Positions 61,344 through 64,000 of a stretch of DNA of 64,000 nucleotides are shown piece after piece. The DNA lies in contig CANTFK010000692.1 of the NCBI GenBank assembly GCA_947646735.1, forward strand, positions 124,001 through 188,000. The letters run 5' to 3'. The stretch's first letter is position 1; every line of letters begins with the position of its first letter. The position numbers and the translations under genes are program-made. The stretch is from Peronospora farinosa. Taxonomy: Eukaryota > Oomycota > Peronosporomycetes > Peronosporales > Peronosporaceae. The notes below the pieces were generated by a model, which was given only the letters and a program-made list of their open reading frames with translations, was not told the origin of the DNA and ran no database searches.

Positions 61344-61980
61344 AAGGAATATGCGGATGCTAAAGGAAGAAGCTGTATTAATGGTAATGAGTTCGGAGAC
61401 CAAGTATCACTATATGCTAAAGACCTACCTACCAATGTAGTGTCTGCTGTCTCTAAGACAAAATTGCGTCCGCGCTTTATCGGACCCTTTACGGTCGTTG
61501 CCAAGAAAGGCCTAGCGTATACGCATAATTTGACGCGCAAAATTGCGTACGCATCCCGTGTTCTACGTCGGCATGCTCAAACCGTATCGGGATTCGTCCC
61601 AAGTGAATACTAAGGCGCTCGCGCCGAGCTCATCGGCAATGCCGCCGGAAGGATCATTTTGACGAAGAGGTCAAGCTACCCTTCCATCCGGGTCCGACCC
61701 TGCTTTAACGACTCGAGGCTAGTATGCATCTGCTAAACAGTCTCACGGAGACATTTGACCTCGTGAAGAAGCTCATCGTGAGCTGGTGCCGGTACACGCC
61801 TCCTACGGCATTTCTCGATGAGCAGGGGAACCTTCAGTTCCATGTGGAACGGCTTCTGCAAAAGCGAAGCCACCACGGTCAAAACCAGTATCTGGTGAAG
61901 TGGCGGGGATACCCCCGAGTCGTGGAATTCATGGGAGTCTGAGATTCCCCTGCGGCAGGATTGCCCATACGCCGTGGACG
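61344..61980 (+). pseudogene. Family-C integrase tail and chromodomain
   Basis: 61440-61500 reads TKLRPRFIGPFTVVAKKGLA; 61560-61585 has the remains of the VFYVG block. 61830-61925 encodes FHVERLLQKRSHHGQNQYLV and KWRGYP, a chromodomain, which then loses frame before the SWE motif. Confidence 0.65.
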
Positions 61981-63087
61981 TTTTTGAACGTCGTGCGCAG
62001 GGCCAACCTGTTGGCTATGGCGATTTTCACCAGTAACTGGAGAAGTGGGAGAGCTCACGGCCGGGGCCTGCTGAGGACTTGCGGCTACAAGCTTAGCCGA
62101 AGTACGGGAATCTCAAATGGCTGGCGCATGGTGTACTCGTTGTCTCCGTAATCGGCCTCGGGCCCTAAGCTTGGCGTATTCAAAGGGCATATTGCGTTCC
62201 AAAAGAACGTCTGCCACACTGGCACTGGCGCGATGAGTCCACATGCTGGTCAAACGCCGCACATAATGTGCCCAGTGGACACAGGCACTATCGTCTTCAT
62301 CTTCCGTTTCGCCTGCGAACATCAAGATAGGGCAATGCAAACGCTGCTGGAGAGCGACGAAGCGCCGGAACAACGCCGTAAGCAAATTAGTCTGTCGTTC
62401 TGTTATTTTCTCCTGTGCCTTAACTCAAAAACTGCATTGCAGACACTTGCCATGCACATCAAACATCTCCCTGCTTCTCTACGAAGCTTATAGCGCCGTA
62501 ATGTCCGGCGCGACCACCTGCTCGGCCGCCAAGGGTCCCTACCCATTTCATGGGAGGAACAAATGCACCACGTGCTTGCCGATTTAAGCGCTCCTTGTAT
62601 TGGCTTGGAGTGGTATTGACTGGTTCCAGATACTTTTGGCAAAGAGCCACTTGCGCGGCGAGTTCCTAGGGCGTTGTAGCCTCCAATCTATGAACTATAT
62701 GTGCAGCGAATGGCCGTGGCCTCTTTAAGACGCTCTTTGACAGATCAAAGACATAGTCTAAATGTCCTTTGTGCTGGCCATGGCCTTTGTTTGATATGCG
62801 GAGCTTGCCGTCGCTTGAAGTTGCTGTTCCTGTTGGTCATCGAGCGAATTTGTGATCGGAAAAAGAGGCGTTTCGCCAGGCGCTGAGCGCAGTGAGGTTA
62901 TCTTGCCAGCAACACCACGTTCTGGAAACGGATTAGGTGTGCGTCGAGGTACGTCTTCATCCTTAAGATGGGCTTAGATTTATAGTCTTCGAGGAAGCTG
63001 GTATCACTTTCGTAATCCACAGCTACCTTTAGCTTTCCTTCAGAGAGATCATTAGGAGCCTTAGGCTAATGACTAGGGGATGCCATT
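61981..63087 (-). pseudogene. Family-C antisense ORF remnants
   Basis: Reading leftwards from an ATG at about 63087: GKLKVAVDYESDTSFLEDYK and KTYLDAHLIRFQNVVLLAR (about 63055-62905), then 62650-62400 with EMGRDPWRPSRWSRRTLRR, then 62385-62113 (LFRRFVALQQRLHCPILMFA, AHYVRRLTSMWTHRAS). Frames are broken. Position and orientation match the antisense ORFs of B and D. A coiled coil is not obvious here. Confidence 0.45.
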
Positions 63088-63177
63088 TGCGTGTACACTT
63101 TGAACAACCGTTAGGTTTGATGTTCGTGGTTTGCAACCTTTTTGAGGATTATGTCAAATGACGTTATGTGGTACCGT

Positions 63178-63195
63178 CAGTCTGGTGGGGGAGGG
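63178..63195 (+). other. Polypurine tract, family C
   Basis: GGTGGGGGAGGG directly before the LTR at 63196. Confidence 0.7.
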
Positions 63196-63783
63196 TGTAA
63201 CGGGGTCACACGACGGTTGAACATCATACCAAAAATTTACGGTTAAAGATTGTATATTACACATAATGTATTCTTGATACTTCTCTTTATAGAGTTATTA
63301 AGTATAAGCGATAAGATACGGTATTCGGTAATACCGTATCCTATCGATTAGGGTTCGATAATCGATATCGCTGTACTAAGTACATCATACACAGATGTTC
63401 GGACGACACATCGTTCAATAACGAAGTCTGCATATTATAATTACTATTATAGTAATTAATCTAGTGTAGGGTACTTAAAGTAGGATTATTGATAAAATCT
63501 TAAATGCATTAATAAAACCAGTTTTCCTTTTGAGCTTAAGATCGCAAGTCTCAATAAGACTTGTTCTCTTGTGCACTTCGTGCGTTGGTTCTCTGAACCT
63601 TAAGCTATCGCTTGTAGACTAGAATTTCCTCCTAGTTCCTTAGAACAGGGAAATTTTTTAGTCGTTCATTAGTTCTTGGAACTAAGTGGCTTAAAGCCGT
63701 CTACTTTAATTAGTTCTCTAGAACTGAGAGGCTTTTAGCCTCTAAGTCTCCCTCTGGCTAAAGAGCTGTGAAGCTATGCTACA
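63196..63783 (+). repeat. 3' LTR of family C
   Basis: 588 bp, TGTAACGGGGTC to GCTACA, the plus-orientation partner of 16149-16786. Followed by ACGAC at 63784-63788. Confidence 0.88.
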
Positions 63784-63871
63784 ACGACAGTAACGGTGAC
63801 TCCCTTTCTATCGGAGAGACTATGACTGGCGCAATATTATTCGAGTCAAACGAGTCATCTGCTGCCAAGTT
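63784..63871 (+). pseudogene. GCN2-like kinase, continuation after family C
   Basis: Joined after one ACGAC to the piece ending at 16787, the frame reads on as EDDSNGDSLSIGETMTGA, which fits the activation segment of GCN2-like kinases (serine/threonine-rich, ending in MTGA before the APE region). After ACTGGCGCA the frame is lost and an A-type LTR begins. Confidence 0.65.
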
Positions 63872-64000
63872 CTGTATAAGGGCAACTAGTTACACGTAAA
63901 CATTAAGTAATGTACTTAATGTTTGGTCTAAAAGTATCCATGATTACTTTTTGACCTGTCACTTGGGTGCGATACACAAATGTGATCCACCCTCGTGAAT
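63872..64000 (+). repeat. A-type LTR, left end, cut by the window
   Basis: From TGTATAAGG the sequence aligns with the reverse complement of 47482-47738, including TTAAGTA near the start and ATCCACCCTCGTGAAT at the end. It would be a solo LTR or the 5' LTR of a further element outside the window. Confidence 0.55.

Larger units (their letters stand above)
60071..63783 (+). mobile_element. 3' half of family-C element
   Basis: From the middle of RNase H to the 3' LTR: RNase H end, integrase, chromodomain, antisense ORF remnants, polypurine tract, LTR. It is followed by ACGAC, the same 5 bp that precedes the family-C 5' LTR at 16787 (opposite strand). Confidence 0.85.

Overview
The window reads as a transposon-dense stretch of an oomycete genome, most likely a Phytophthora or downy-mildew relative. 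Three things suggest this: chromodomain-carrying Ty3/Gypsy elements of oomycete type (one with a second RNase H domain), a Crinkler (CRN) effector gene with an LQLFLxK N-terminus and an HVLVVVP motif, and a GCN2-like kinase with short GT-AG introns. No tRNA, rRNA, CRISPR array or bacterial operon was seen. About 90% of the window is LTR retrotransposon.

Layout. 1-5140: decayed element A (protease to integrase). 5141-12646: family-B element with both LTRs. 12647-16786: 5' half of family-C element (minus strand). 16787-18450: N-terminal part of a GCN2-like kinase pseudogene (minus). 19186-20946: intact Crinkler gene (minus), the only clearly intact host gene. 22240-30385: family-D copy D1 (minus, target duplication GCACG), inserted in an unknown ORF. 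31606-47481: two D copies (D2, D3) in tandem, sharing a central LTR and one target duplication GTATC. 47482-53309: 3' LTR, 3' region and chromodomain of an A-type element (minus). 53310-60070: a second family-B element, its 5' part flipped. 60071-63783: 3' half of family C with its LTR. 63784-63871: the continuation of the kinase. 63872-64000: start of another A-type LTR.

How it fits together. The two halves of C lie 47 kb apart in opposite orientation, yet their outer LTR ends carry the same 5-bp duplication (ACGAC), and the kinase gene runs into one end and out of the other. The two halves of A likewise end at two different B-family LTRs. One inversion of at least 41 kb between inverted B copies explains both; a second 3.7-kb inversion (56.35-60.07 kb) explains the head-to-head B/C junctions. 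An assembly artefact through the inverted B repeats is the main alternative for the large inversion.

Element biology. Families B and D have gag and pol in the -1 frame behind an A_AAA_AAC heptamer and hairpin. Families B, C and D have in-frame repeats between protease and reverse transcriptase. All four families have antisense coding-like sequence at the 3' end, overlapping the chromodomain in B and D. The most unusual signal is that families B and D are tiled with short perfect inverted repeats (8-12 bp arms, tiny loops) throughout their coding sequence, built partly by synonymous codon choice. Element A and the Crinkler gene do not show this on reading.
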